A DNA stretch of 64,000 bases from Kribbella antiqua (GCF_004345665.1 NZ_SLWR01000010.1:289686-353685), one strand, 5' to 3'; shown: positions 51,862 through 60,656, numbered from the stretch's first letter. The notes: generated by a model from the sequence alone, not told the origin. Made by a program: numbers and translations.

Positions 51862-53397
51862 ATGAGTGGGGTGACCGGACGACTGTGGGGCGTAGGGCTA
51901 GGCCCCGGCGACCCCGAACTGGTAACGGTGAAGGCTGCCCGGCTGATCGGCGCCGCGGACGTGATCGCGTTCCACAGCGCGCGCCACGGCCGCAGCATCG
52001 CACGCTCGGTCGCGGCGCCGTACCTCACCGAAGGACAGCTCGAGGAGCACTTGGTCTACCCGCTGACCACTGAGACGACAGACCACCCCGGCGGGTACCA
52101 GGGCGCGATGGACGACTTCTACGCCGACTGTGCCGCCCGCCTGGCTGCGCACCTCGACGCCGGCCGGAATGTCGTCGTACTGGCTGAAGGGGATCCGTTG
52201 TTCTACGGGTCCTACATGCACATGCACAAGCGGCTGGCCGGCCGGTACCCGTGCGAGGTGGTCCCCGGCGTCACGTCCGTGAGCGCGGCGGCCGCCGTAC
52301 TGGGGAGACCGTTGTGTGAGCGGGACGAGATCCTCACCGTCCTGCCCGGCACGCTGCCGCCTGACGTGTTGGCGGATCGGCTGCGGAACACCGACGCGGC
52401 AGCAGTGATGAAGCTCGGCCGGACCTTCGCAGGAGTCCGCGAGGCCTTCGAACTCGCCGGGCGGGCGGATGAGGCCTGGTACGTCGAACGCGCCACGACC
52501 GAGCAGCAGCGGACCGCTCCCCTGGCTGAGGTCGACCCCGACCAGGTCCCGTACTTCTCACTGGCCCTGCTCCCCAGCCCGATCAACAACGCCTTCAGCG
52601 CGCCGGGGCCCAAGACCGAGACAGACGGCTCAGTGACAGTCGTAGGACTTGGACCGGCCGGACCGGAGTGGATGACTCCCGAGGTACGCGCCGCGATCGC
52701 GACTGCCGACGACCTGATCGGCTACGGCCCGTACGTCGACCGGCTTCCGGACCGGGCTCGTCAGCGCAAGCACGGGTCGGACAACCGCGTCGAGTCGGAG
52801 CGCGCCGCGTTCGCGCTCGATCTGGCTCGCAAGGGCTCACAGGTGGTTGTGGTCTCGTCCGGTGATCCAGGCGTGTTCGCTATGGCCAGCGCGGTGACGG
52901 AGGTCGCGTCGGAGCCGGAGTACGCCGACATCGCCGTACGGGTGCTGCCCGGCATGACTGCTGCCCAGGCCGTCGCGAGCCGGGTGGGAGCGCCGCTGGG
53001 GCATGACTACTGCGTGCTGTCCCTGTCGGACCGGTTGAAGCCGTGGGAGGTCATCGCCGAGCGCCTGACCGCTGCCGCACAGGCGGACCTGGCGATCGCC
53101 ATCTACAACCCCGCGTCGAAGTCCCGCACCTGGCAGGTCGCAGCCACCCGCGATCTGCTGCTGGAACACCGTTCGCCCGAGACTCCGGTCGTCATCGGGC
53201 GCGATGTGGGCGGCGCGGCGGAGTCGATCACAGTGACAACACTGAGCGAAATCGACCCGGCACAGGTTGACATGCGCTGCCTCCTCCTGATCGGCTCATC
53301 GCAGACCCGCACCATGCCCCGCCCGGCCGGCCCCCTGGTCTTCACTCCCCGCCGGTATCCGGCAACGGGGAGTGAACCCGCGCCAGAGGCCGGTTAA
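51862..53397 (+). CDS. cobIJ: fused precorrin-2 C20- and precorrin-3B C17-methyltransferase
   Basis: 511 residues made of two tetrapyrrole methylases. Residues 1-245 are CobI (LWGVGLGPGDPELVTVKA, LAEGDPLFYGSYM). Residues 256-500 are CobJ (VTVVGLGPAGPEWMTPE, VSSGDPGVFAMA, VIGRDVGGAAESI). They act before and after CobG. ATG 51862 follows GGAG. The CobI-CobJ fusion is common in actinomycetes. A strong hairpin lies within the last codons. Confidence 0.95.
   Translation: MSGVTGRLWGVGLGPGDPELVTVKAARLIGAADVIAFHSARHGRSIARSVAAPYLTEGQLEEHLVYPLTTETTDHPGGYQGAMDDFYADCAARLAAHLDAGRNVVVLAEGDPLFYGSYMHMHKRLAGRYPCEVVPGVTSVSAAAAVLGRPLCERDEILTVLPGTLPPDVLADRLRNTDAAAVMKLGRTFAGVREAFELAGRADEAWYVERATTEQQRTAPLAEVDPDQVPYFSLALLPSPINNAFSAPGPKTETDGSVTVVGLGPAGPEWMTPEVRAAIATADDLIGYGPYVDRLPDRARQRKHGSDNRVESERAAFALDLARKGSQVVVVSSGDPGVFAMASAVTEVASEPEYADIAVRVLPGMTAAQAVASRVGAPLGHDYCVLSLSDRLKPWEVIAERLTAAAQADLAIAIYNPASKSRTWQVAATRDLLLEHRSPETPVVIGRDVGGAAESITVTTLSEIDPAQVDMRCLLLIGSSQTRTMPRPAGPLVFTPRRYPATGSEPAPEAG
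53341..53376 (+). terminator. hairpin inside the 3' end of cobIJ
   Basis: TTCACTCCCCG (53341-53351) pairs perfectly with CGGGGAGTGAA (53366-53376), and CCGG/CCGG adds an inner stem with loop TAT. It overlaps about 12 codons ending 21 nt before the stop. It is the only strong hairpin near the end of the cob operon, so it may stop transcription or protect the mRNA end. Confidence 0.55.
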
Positions 53398-53476
53398 ATC
53401 CACCGCCCGGTTGTGTCAGACCGCGTCCGGGCGGGTAGGGATCGGCGCGAGGCTGACCAGTGAGGAGAACGTGGAC

Positions 53477-54178
53477 ATGGTCCAGCAGTACGGCGACACC
53501 GCCACCATGACGGAGCCTGACAACGACGCGACTACCACCGCGCGCTACGAGGAGGCGCGGGCGGCGGCGCACCGGGCGATGAGCAACGTCACGATCATCC
53601 CGGACCAGCCGCTGACTCCCACAGGCGCGATGGAGCCTGTCGAGGACCCGGAGCTGCTGGCCTACCGAGGGTTCAAGTTCGGTGCAGCCTTCTTCGGCTG
53701 GCTGATCGCCATCGCCATGTCAGTGGTGCTCAGCATCGCCGTCGCCGCGGCTGCACTCGGTACGGCGGAGATCCTCGACTACACGCGCGCCGACGCGGAG
53801 GCACAGCCCGGCGCCACGGCTATCACTGCGGCCGCTGTCTCTGTCGTGGTGGCGACCCTGGCCTTCTACTCCGGTGGGTACGTCGCCGGCCGGCTCGCCC
53901 GCTTCGACGGCGGGCGGCAGGGCTTCGGCGTGTGGATGTTCGCGTTTCTCTTCGCCGTACTCGCGGCCGGCACCGGAGCGCTGCTGAACAATCAGTACGA
54001 CCTGCTCGCCGACGTGAACCGCCCCGACGTGTCGCTGACCACTGACACGCTGACCACGGGTGGCATCGTCGCCACCGCAGCGCTGCTGCTCCTGACGCTG
54101 CTGTTCGCGATCGTCGGCGGCAAGGCCGGCCGGCGCTACCACGACAAGATCGACCGGCTGCTCGAGCAGCAGTTCTAG
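53477..54178 (+). CDS. membrane protein, tandem paralogue A
   Basis: 233 residues with ATG 53477, chosen to match the paralogue's start (GAGGAG 9 nt upstream in both). A polar N-terminal stretch of about 60 residues is followed by four hydrophobic helices. The signature YSGGYVAGRLARFDGGRQGFGVW is shared with the next gene, as is YRGFKFGAAFFGWL. Family not recognised; the four-helix layout resembles small stress-related membrane proteins. A GGGTAG at 53433-53438 may be an alternative-sigma -10 box. Confidence 0.75.
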   Translation: MVQQYGDTATMTEPDNDATTTARYEEARAAAHRAMSNVTIIPDQPLTPTGAMEPVEDPELLAYRGFKFGAAFFGWLIAIAMSVVLSIAVAAAALGTAEILDYTRADAEAQPGATAITAAAVSVVVATLAFYSGGYVAGRLARFDGGRQGFGVWMFAFLFAVLAAGTGALLNNQYDLLADVNRPDVSLTTDTLTTGGIVATAALLLLTLLFAIVGGKAGRRYHDKIDRLLEQQF

Positions 54179-54284
54179 CCGTCAGTCACCACCTCGCCAC
54201 GCACAGCCAGCGTCCGCGCTTAACCGGCGTCCCGACGGGTACCGGTGGGTCGACACGGGGCTGTCTCGCGAGGAGAGAACTGAC

Positions 54285-54938
54285 ATGGCCCAGCGGTATC
54301 GGGACGACACTGACCCGCAGCTCAGCAACTACGACGACACCGACAATACCCCGGTGCACGACCCGGAGGCTGACCGCGCTCCCCTGCACCGGGCGGACGT
54401 CCGGATCTCGACCGACAACGAGGTCGATCCGGTCTACCGGGGCTTCAAGGGCGGCGCCGCGTTCTTCGGCTGGCTGGTCGCGGTCGGGCTGATCGCGCTG
54501 CTGTCCGGAATCGTCGGCGCGGTCGCGGCAGCGGTCGACTACGCGATCACCATCGACTGGAACGCGGCAGAGGCTGACGCAGGCACGATCGGCATCGTGT
54601 CCGGCGCGGTGGCGCTGCTGATCCTGGCGATCGCCTACTACAACGGCGGATACGTCGCCGGCCGGCTCGCCCGCTTCGACGGCGGACGGCAGGGCTTCGG
54701 CGTCTGGCTGATCGGCGTGGTGGTCACGGCCGTGGTGGCCGCGATCGCCGGTCTGGCCGGCTCGCAGTACGACGTACTGGACCGGGTGGACCTGCCTTCG
54801 GTGCCGATCGCGGACGACACGCTCACGACCGGTGGCCTGATCGCGGTCGTCGCGGCCGTGGTGGTCACGCTGTTCGCGGCTGTGATCGGCGGCAAGTCCG
54901 GTCAGCACTACCACCGGCGCATCGACACGAGCGCCTGA
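54285..54938 (+). CDS. membrane protein, tandem paralogue B
   Basis: 217 residues, 106 bp after paralogue A. It shares YRGFKGGAAFFGWL, YNGGYVAGRLARFDGGRQ and the D(T/D)TLTTGG segment before the last helix, and starts MAQRY as A starts MVQQY. Four transmembrane helices. GAGGAG precedes the ATG. A GGGTAC box at 54238-54243 lies at nearly the same distance as in A, so each copy may have its own promoter. Function unknown. Confidence 0.75.
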   Translation: MAQRYRDDTDPQLSNYDDTDNTPVHDPEADRAPLHRADVRISTDNEVDPVYRGFKGGAAFFGWLVAVGLIALLSGIVGAVAAAVDYAITIDWNAAEADAGTIGIVSGAVALLILAIAYYNGGYVAGRLARFDGGRQGFGVWLIGVVVTAVVAAIAGLAGSQYDVLDRVDLPSVPIADDTLTTGGLIAVVAAVVVTLFAAVIGGKSGQHYHRRIDTSA

Positions 54939-54963
54939 CGCCCTGCGCAGTACACAGGCGTGG

Positions 54964-54998
54964 CCCGGACGGCGGAAGACCCCTATCCGCCGTCCGGG
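54964..54998 (+). terminator. terminator after paralogue B
   Basis: CCCGGACGGCGGA (54964-54976) pairs perfectly with TCCGCCGTCCGGG (54986-54998), a 13-bp stem with a 9-nt loop, 25 bp past the stop. No long T-tract. Confidence 0.8.
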
Positions 54999-55040
54999 TC
55001 ATCGTTGTCCTGACCTGGAAACTTGGGCAGGATGCCGGAC

Positions 55041-55745
55041 ATGTCACCGCGCACCGCACTCGTCGTCGGAGGGACCAGTGGTATCGGCGCGGCCACCGCG
55101 CTGCGGCTGTTCATCGACGGTACGACGGTGATCGCGGCCGGGCTCGACCTCGCCGCCACCTCTCCTGAGCTCCGGCGGGCCGCCGAGCTGCACGAACTCG
55201 ACCTCCGCGCGGAAGGAGCTCTCGAGGACCTGATCGCCTCGCTCGACCGGCTCGACGTACTGGTCAACGCGGCCGGCATCATCAGGCGCGGGGACGAGCA
55301 CCGGCCCGAGGTGTTCCGGGAGGTCGTCGAGATCAACCTCACCGGCGCGATGCGAGCGGCCGAGGCGGCGCACGACCTGCTCGCCGCCAGCCGCGGTTGC
55401 ATCGTCAACGTGGCCTCGATGCTGAGCTACTTCGGCGGCCCGCTGGTCCCGGCGTACAGCGCCAGCAAGGGCGGCATCGTCCAGCTGACCAAGTCGCTCG
55501 CGGTCGCGTGGGCGCCCGAGGGCATCCGGGTGAACGCGGTCGCGCCCGGCTGGATCGCCACCGAGCTCACCTCCGCGCTGCAAGCCGATCCGGTCGCCGC
55601 CGACCGGATCATCTCCCGTACGCCGATGGCCCGCTGGGGTACGCCGGAGGAGGTCGCCGGGGCGATCGCGTTCCTCGCCGGGCCCGACGCGGGTTTCGTC
55701 ACCGGCGCCGTCCTGCCCGTGGACGGCGGCTATCAAAGTATGTGA
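55041..55745 (+). CDS. SDR family oxidoreductase
   Basis: 234 residues from ATG 55041. Rossmann motif GGTSGIGAATALR, NAAGI, catalytic Ser in NVASMLS, YSASK (Tyr-x3-Lys) and the C-terminal FVTGAVLPVDGGY are all present. It should oxidise or reduce an alcohol/ketone with NAD(P). A CAGGAT hexamer 7 nt upstream of the ATG hints at a leaderless start. The cupin gene follows 12 bp later, so they likely act on the same compound. Confidence 0.92.
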   Translation: MSPRTALVVGGTSGIGAATALRLFIDGTTVIAAGLDLAATSPELRRAAELHELDLRAEGALEDLIASLDRLDVLVNAAGIIRRGDEHRPEVFREVVEINLTGAMRAAEAAHDLLAASRGCIVNVASMLSYFGGPLVPAYSASKGGIVQLTKSLAVAWAPEGIRVNAVAPGWIATELTSALQADPVAADRIISRTPMARWGTPEEVAGAIAFLAGPDAGFVTGAVLPVDGGYQSM

Positions 55746-55757
55746 AGGAGCTGTCGC

Positions 55758-56240
55758 ATGATCCCGGTATCAGCTGGTGTTCCCGCGGAGATCGCCGTAC
55801 CGGCGGTGCCTGATGACGATAGGTTGTGGGTTCAGCAGGCGCCGGACGTGTGGTTCCGGCCGCTGATGCTGAACACGATCACCGGGCAGTGGTGCAACCT
55901 GCTGAAGGTGACCAGGTCCGGGATCGTCTCGCGGCACCGGCACCCGAGCGCGGTGTTCGGCTACGTGATCAAGGGCAAGTGGCAGTACGACGAACACGAC
56001 TGGGTCGCGGAGACCGGGTCGTTCGTGTACGAGCCGCCGGGTGAGATCCACACCCTGCGGGTGCCGGAGGACTGCACCGAGATGATCACGTTCTTCAACA
56101 TCTCCGGCGCGATGATCTACGTCGACGACGACGGCAACCAGACCGGCTACGAGGACACCTTCACCAAGATCCAGCTCTGCCGGGACCACTACGGCTCGAA
56201 CGGTCTCGGCGCGGACTACGTGGACCAGTTCATCCGCTAG
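55758..56240 (+). CDS. cupin, 2,4'-dihydroxyacetophenone dioxygenase-like
   Basis: 160 residues. Cupin motif 1 is recognisable in SRHRHPSAVFGYVIKGKW with two His and motif 2 in GEIHTLRV. It resembles the family of 2,4'-dihydroxyacetophenone dioxygenase, which cleaves a C-C bond with Fe; the true substrate is not known. AAGGAG precedes the ATG, and the SDR gene is directly upstream. Confidence 0.83.
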   Translation: MIPVSAGVPAEIAVPAVPDDDRLWVQQAPDVWFRPLMLNTITGQWCNLLKVTRSGIVSRHRHPSAVFGYVIKGKWQYDEHDWVAETGSFVYEPPGEIHTLRVPEDCTEMITFFNISGAMIYVDDDGNQTGYEDTFTKIQLCRDHYGSNGLGADYVDQFIR

Positions 56241-56468
56241 TTGGACGGCGGTTCCACGGCGAGTACGGCGTCGATCACGGAGCTCAGGGTGGGTGATCGC
56301 GGGCGGTCGCGGGGCAAGAAGATCGCGACTTGTCGTTCGGCCCCGGCGCCGCGGATGGGGACGAGGCGGACACCAGTCAGGTTCGCGGTGGTGACCGCGA
56401 GCGCGTTGGTGACACCGGTGCCGAGGCACGATCCAATCCATCCGGTAGCCGTACGCCGCGGTGAGATC
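56237..56468 (-). pseudogene. LysR regulator C-terminal remnant, frameshifted
   Basis: On the minus strand the frame ending in TAG at 56237 reads GTGVTNALAVTTANLTGV, RLVPIRG and the end of a LysR effector domain. Just upstream the matching piece DLTAAYGYRMDWIV lies in another frame, so a frameshift separates them. The helix-turn-helix part is missing, replaced by the flavin monooxygenase gene on the other strand. The stop overlaps the cupin stop. Confidence 0.6.
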
Positions 56469-56523
56469 CATTCAACACACGCCGGCCGGGAAGAGAGCGG
56501 CGGCGGGAAATGTTGAGACCGGT

Positions 56524-57573
56524 GTGAAGGTCGTCGTGATCGGGGCTGGGCAGGCCGGGTTGTCGGCTGCGTATCACCTGGTCCGGCTCGGATTCACGCC
56601 GTACGACGAGGTCGTCGTACTGGATCGGAATGCGGCGCCTGGGGGTGCGTGGCAGCATCGGTGGGATTCGCTGACGATGCATGACGTGCATGGAATCGCG
56701 AATCTGCCGGGGGTGCCGGTGCCATCGAGCGCTGGGGTGGAACGGGCGAACGAGTTCGTGCCGCGGTACTTCGAGGACTATGAGCAGCGGTTCGGGTTGC
56801 CCGTCGTCCGGCCGGTGACGGTGGAGACCGTGCGGAAGGTCGACGGGCTGTTCTCGGTGAAGACCGATCACGAGACGTATCTGGCCGAGGCGATCGTGAA
56901 TGCGACCGGGACGTGGAATCGGCCGTTTGTGCCTTGGTATCCGGGGATCGAGACGTTCCGCGGGCGGCAGTTGCATACTGCGGACTATCGCGGGGCGTCA
57001 GAGTTCGCAGGGAAGCATGTGCTGGTGGTCGGCGGTGGCGCTTCGGCGGTGCAGTTGCTCTCGGAGATCTCCGCGGTCGCGTCGACGACGTGGGTGACGC
57101 GGCGGCCGCCGGAGTGGCGGACTGGTGAGGAGTTCGGGCCGGAGCTCGGGCGGAAGGTCGTCGCCAAGGTCGAGGAACGAGTGCGAGCCGGTCTGCCGCC
57201 GCTGAGTGTGGTGAGCGTGACCGGGCTGCAGCTACGCGAGCAAGAGCGGGACGCCTGGCGGCGTGGGGTGTACTCGCGTCACCCGATGTTCGCGCGGATC
57301 ACGCCGTACGGCGTCGAGTGGGCCGACGGCCAATCGCTGGACGTCGACGCGATCCTGTGGGCCACGGGCTTCCGCGCCGACCTCGCCCACTTGGCCCCAC
57401 TGCACCTCCGCGAGCCCTCCGGCGGCATCCGCATGGACGGCACCCACACGGTCCTGGAACCCCGGGTCCACCTCGTCGGCTACGGCCCCTCCGCCAGCAC
57501 CATCGGCGCCAACCGAGCCGGCTTCACCACCGCCCGCACCCTCCAAACCCTCCTCCACTCCCTCGCTGCCTAA
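56524..57573 (+). CDS. FAD-dependent monooxygenase (flavin-containing, NAD(P)H)
   Basis: 349 residues from GTG 56524. FAD motif VIGAGQAGLSAAYHL is at the very N-terminus; NADP motif VVGGGASAVQLL is central; ATGTWNRP and LWATGFR are the ATG-type motifs. This group includes flavoprotein monooxygenases and putative potassium-transport-linked oxidoreductases (CzcO-like). The substrate is unknown. It begins beside the LysR remnant. Confidence 0.88.
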   Translation: MKVVVIGAGQAGLSAAYHLVRLGFTPYDEVVVLDRNAAPGGAWQHRWDSLTMHDVHGIANLPGVPVPSSAGVERANEFVPRYFEDYEQRFGLPVVRPVTVETVRKVDGLFSVKTDHETYLAEAIVNATGTWNRPFVPWYPGIETFRGRQLHTADYRGASEFAGKHVLVVGGGASAVQLLSEISAVASTTWVTRRPPEWRTGEEFGPELGRKVVAKVEERVRAGLPPLSVVSVTGLQLREQERDAWRRGVYSRHPMFARITPYGVEWADGQSLDVDAILWATGFRADLAHLAPLHLREPSGGIRMDGTHTVLEPRVHLVGYGPSASTIGANRAGFTTARTLQTLLHSLAA

Positions 57574-57794
57574 CCCCGCAAGCCCCACCACCTGCCGCGC
57601 ACCCCCTTCACCACCCAACCCCCGCACCGGCTCCCGCCGGATTCCTCCGTCCTTATTCCTTCTCCTAAGACGTTGCCGAGGGCATCGGTAGCGGGACGTT
57701 TGATCGATGGCGGGATGTATGAGGCCATCGGTGAAATAACCCGGCAGCGGGCGGGGGCGCTTGATGCCGAGCGCGGGTAGGCGCGGTGGGGCGC

Positions 57795-59033
57795 TCACGA
57801 GGCGGGGGCGGCTGATGGGGTGGGGGGTGTGGATGGCGTGGGGGTGGACGCTGAGGGGTGTTTGCGGACGACCACCGGGATGAGGGTGCCGGCGGTGAGG
57901 AAGATGAGGGCAGTGAGGAGCCAGCCGGGCCAGCCCCAGGAGATGGCGATGGTAGTGAGCAGCAATGGGGCGGTGAGGTCACCGACCTGGCGGCCCATGG
58001 CGTAGGCGCCTTGGTATTGGCCTTGGGCGCCGGGAGATGCCAGCTCGAAGCTGATGCCCCAGCCGCCTGCAGACTGAAGCATCTCGCCGACCACGTGCAC
58101 CAACGCGGCGACCAGCAGGAGCCCGATGGTGATCACGCCCGACGTGACGTCGGTGAGCGCGAGTACGGCGCAAGCCAGCGCCAACGCGAGACCGGCCGGT
58201 CGGCCGGCGCGGGCAGCACCTGCCAGGTGTTCGGTGCCTCGGGCAACGCGGATCTGGAGGAGGACCACGGCGACGGAGTTCAGTACCATCAGGACCGAGA
58301 TCAGCCAACGCGGCGCATCGGTCGCCGTCGCCACCCAGAGCGGGATCGCGACCTGCGCCATCGCGGCGTGCATGCTGAGTACGCCGTCCAGCGCGACGAA
58401 CACCAGGAACGGCCGGTCCCGCAGCGCGGCCAGCGCTGACGGACCAGTTGCCGACGGCACCTTTTCCACTTCCGGCATGCCGAACCGGACCAGCCCGGCT
58501 GTGACCAGGAAGGTGGCGGCGTTCGCGAGGAGCGCGATCACGTACACCTCGCGCCGGTCGACCGCGAGCACGATCCCCGCCAGCCCCATGCCGGCCGCCA
58601 TTCCGATGTTCGTCACGACCCGGAGGATCGCCCGCGTCCGCACTCGCTGGTCAGTCGGTGACAGTCCTGCGATCAAGGCTCCCTTGGCGCCACGCTGCCC
58701 GGAGTCCGCGATTGCCGTGATGCCTGCGATGACGACGTACAACAGGAAGGAGCGGACTTGGGTCAGCGCGGTCATGGTGATCGCCTGGAGGAGCAGGAAG
58801 CCGACGTACGTGCGATTCGGGCCGAAGCGGTCGGCGACGGTGCCGAGTGGGGTGCTGGTCACCAGGCCGATCAGGCCGGCGATCGTCAGGCCGACTCCGA
58901 CGTGGGCGACGGACAGGCCGGCCGCCCTGGTCAGGTACAGGGCGCCGATCGCGAAGTAGAGGCCGTTGCCGAAGGTGTTGACCAGTGTCGCGATGATCAG
59001 GCGGCGCACTGCGGGCGGAAGGGATGCTGTCAC
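57795..59033 (-). CDS. MFS transporter
   Basis: 412 residues, 12 hydrophobic helices. FGNGLYFAIGALYLTRAAGLS opens helix 1, and TPLGTVADRFGPNRTYVG is the loop 2-3 motif A. It ends in a Pro/Thr/Ser-rich tail. It starts with GTG 56 bp after the ArsR stop and is probably cotranscribed with the GyrI-like and ArsR genes. Export of a drug-like compound is inferred. Confidence 0.88.
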   Translation of the reverse strand: MTASLPPAVRRLIIATLVNTFGNGLYFAIGALYLTRAAGLSVAHVGVGLTIAGLIGLVTSTPLGTVADRFGPNRTYVGFLLLQAITMTALTQVRSFLLYVVIAGITAIADSGQRGAKGALIAGLSPTDQRVRTRAILRVVTNIGMAAGMGLAGIVLAVDRREVYVIALLANAATFLVTAGLVRFGMPEVEKVPSATGPSALAALRDRPFLVFVALDGVLSMHAAMAQVAIPLWVATATDAPRWLISVLMVLNSVAVVLLQIRVARGTEHLAGAARAGRPAGLALALACAVLALTDVTSGVITIGLLLVAALVHVVGEMLQSAGGWGISFELASPGAQGQYQGAYAMGRQVGDLTAPLLLTTIAISWGWPGWLLTALIFLTAGTLIPVVVRKHPSASTPTPSTPPTPSAAPAS

Positions 59034-59088
59034 ATCCGTCGATCCAACAGCTCGGCCGCTCGTCGACCGGTTGGATTGACGGATTCCG

Positions 59089-60144
59089 TCAGCGCATCAC
59101 CAGATCGAGGAGATCGGTGCCAAGGTTGCTCAAGGCATCTTCGTTCAGCCGGTAGGCAACGAAACGACCTTGCCGTTCCGCAGTCACCAGGCCCGCCCGG
59201 GTCAGCGCGCGCAGGTGCCGCGTGACCTGCGTCGGGTGAAGCCCCCACAGCCCGGCGATCTCGCCGGCAGTACGCGGCTCACTCGCCACCGCTCTGCACA
59301 TCTTTAACCGATCCGTCGCCGCCAGCGCATCCAGGCGGCTCAGCACCTGCCGCGCCGTCGGTACCGCGTTCCCTCGACCCTCGGCCGGGTAGATGACCGT
59401 GAGCGGCTCCCCTGGCACCTCGCCCAGGAACAGATGCGGAGCGATGTAGTTGCTGGGGACAAGCAACAGCGACCGCTCGGCCAGGTCGATGCGCTTGTTC
59501 TGCACCTTCTGCACCAGCACGCTGTCTTTGTCGCGGACCTCGACGGAGCCGTCCAGCGAGCAGAGCATGGCGGAGATCCCGTCGCGAATCGCCAGGTCCC
59601 TGTCCTGCCGGCCACGCGCGGCCAACGCGTCCCGCGACTGTTCCCACACGTCCTGGAACCACTCCGACCAACAGGCGTCGAGCAGGTCGAGGAAACGTCG
59701 TACTGGTTCGGCGGGGTCGGTCAGGAGCGCCTCGACCAGCTCTCCGACCACCGGCCCACGGCTGCGAGCCCACCGTCGTACGGCGTCCGCATCAATCGCC
59801 GAGGTCTTCGAGGGACGACCACGCATCGGGCGGATCAGATCGGCTGCCAGGTCCTCGGGACTACGCGACCGCAACGCGTCCAGCTCGTCCTGCCAGGATG
59901 GCATGCCCGTCGCCGCGCTGGTCGCGAAGCAGCGGGCTCGGACAGCACGCACGGTCCACGTCCAGTGCGCCAGCTCTTGCCGGAGCGAGTCAGGCAGCCG
60001 CACGCTCGCTGCCCACTCCACACGACCGTGATGACGTGGTTCGGCCAGGACGTGCAGCGCGCAGCCCAGCTCGATCACTGGTGAAGCGACGTGGCGGATC
60101 CGCTCAGGGTCAAGCCGGCTGACACCTGCGAGAACGTTCGGCAC
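59089..60144 (-). CDS. ArsR-type regulator with N-terminal DUF5937-like domain
   Basis: 351 residues from GTG 60144; the longer open frame overlaps the upstream gene by more than 100 bp and is not needed. The last ~80 residues are an ArsR winged helix (TAGEIAGLWGLHPTQVTRHLRALTRAG, then a wing and VAYRLNEDAL). The first 250 residues are a large ligand-sensing-like part, matching the DUF5937 group. No Cys metal site is visible, so it probably senses an organic ligand. It lies between the GyrI-like and MFS genes. Confidence 0.85.
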   Translation of the reverse strand: MPNVLAGVSRLDPERIRHVASPVIELGCALHVLAEPRHHGRVEWAASVRLPDSLRQELAHWTWTVRAVRARCFATSAATGMPSWQDELDALRSRSPEDLAADLIRPMRGRPSKTSAIDADAVRRWARSRGPVVGELVEALLTDPAEPVRRFLDLLDACWSEWFQDVWEQSRDALAARGRQDRDLAIRDGISAMLCSLDGSVEVRDKDSVLVQKVQNKRIDLAERSLLLVPSNYIAPHLFLGEVPGEPLTVIYPAEGRGNAVPTARQVLSRLDALAATDRLKMCRAVASEPRTAGEIAGLWGLHPTQVTRHLRALTRAGLVTAERQGRFVAYRLNEDALSNLGTDLLDLVMR

Positions 60145-60152
60145 GGACCTGG

Positions 60153-60626
60153 TCAGTCCTTGAGTTTGAAGAGCAGCTCGGTCTCCCAGTCGTTCATATC
60201 CGGAACCTCGCGTGGGTCGGACTTGTAGACCTCCAGCCGGGCGGCCCACTTGTCGCCCTGGGCATCCCACTCGAGGCCCTGCTCGTCGGCCCAGGCGAGC
60301 AGGTCACGGGTGGCGCCGAGCAGGCCGTCCGGATGGCCGTGGTGCGTCACGCTGGCGTAGCGGCCGGCCGGGAGCACGCCGGTGACGATCTCGCCCTCAC
60401 CGTGGTGCAGATCGTCGACCGGGAACCCGATCTCCATCACCAGACCCGCCTCCATGTCGACTACGTCGTACTTGAAGAACGGCGCGTCGTTCGGCGCGAT
60501 CTCATGCGCGGCGAGCCAGCCGATCACCTCGCCCATCCGGTCCGCGAACGCCGCGATCCCGTCCATTGCGACCGTCCCCCGCAACGCGACGTACGGCCGC
60601 TCCTCCCGCTTCACGATCTCCGGCAT
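60153..60626 (-). CDS. GyrI-like effector-binding domain protein
   Basis: 157 residues. The stand-alone effector-binding fold is suggested by PEIVKREERPYVALRG at the start, PAGRYASVTHHGHPDGL in the middle and WETELLFKL at the end, as in AraC/BmrR effector domains and GyrI/SbmC. It may bind or hydrolyse small hydrophobic molecules. AGAGGA precedes the ATG. The ArsR gene starts 8 bp after its stop, so they form an operon. Confidence 0.87.
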   Translation of the reverse strand: MPEIVKREERPYVALRGTVAMDGIAAFADRMGEVIGWLAAHEIAPNDAPFFKYDVVDMEAGLVMEIGFPVDDLHHGEGEIVTGVLPAGRYASVTHHGHPDGLLGATRDLLAWADEQGLEWDAQGDKWAARLEVYKSDPREVPDMNDWETELLFKLKD

Positions 60627-60656
60627 GCCACGTCCTCTCCAGCTCGGCCTCTCAGG

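Noticed and set aside
57574..57794. Gene between the monooxygenase and the MFS transporter
   Set aside because: 221 bp of Pro-rich noise on both strands without a start with ribosome binding site or a known domain; a plain convergent gap.
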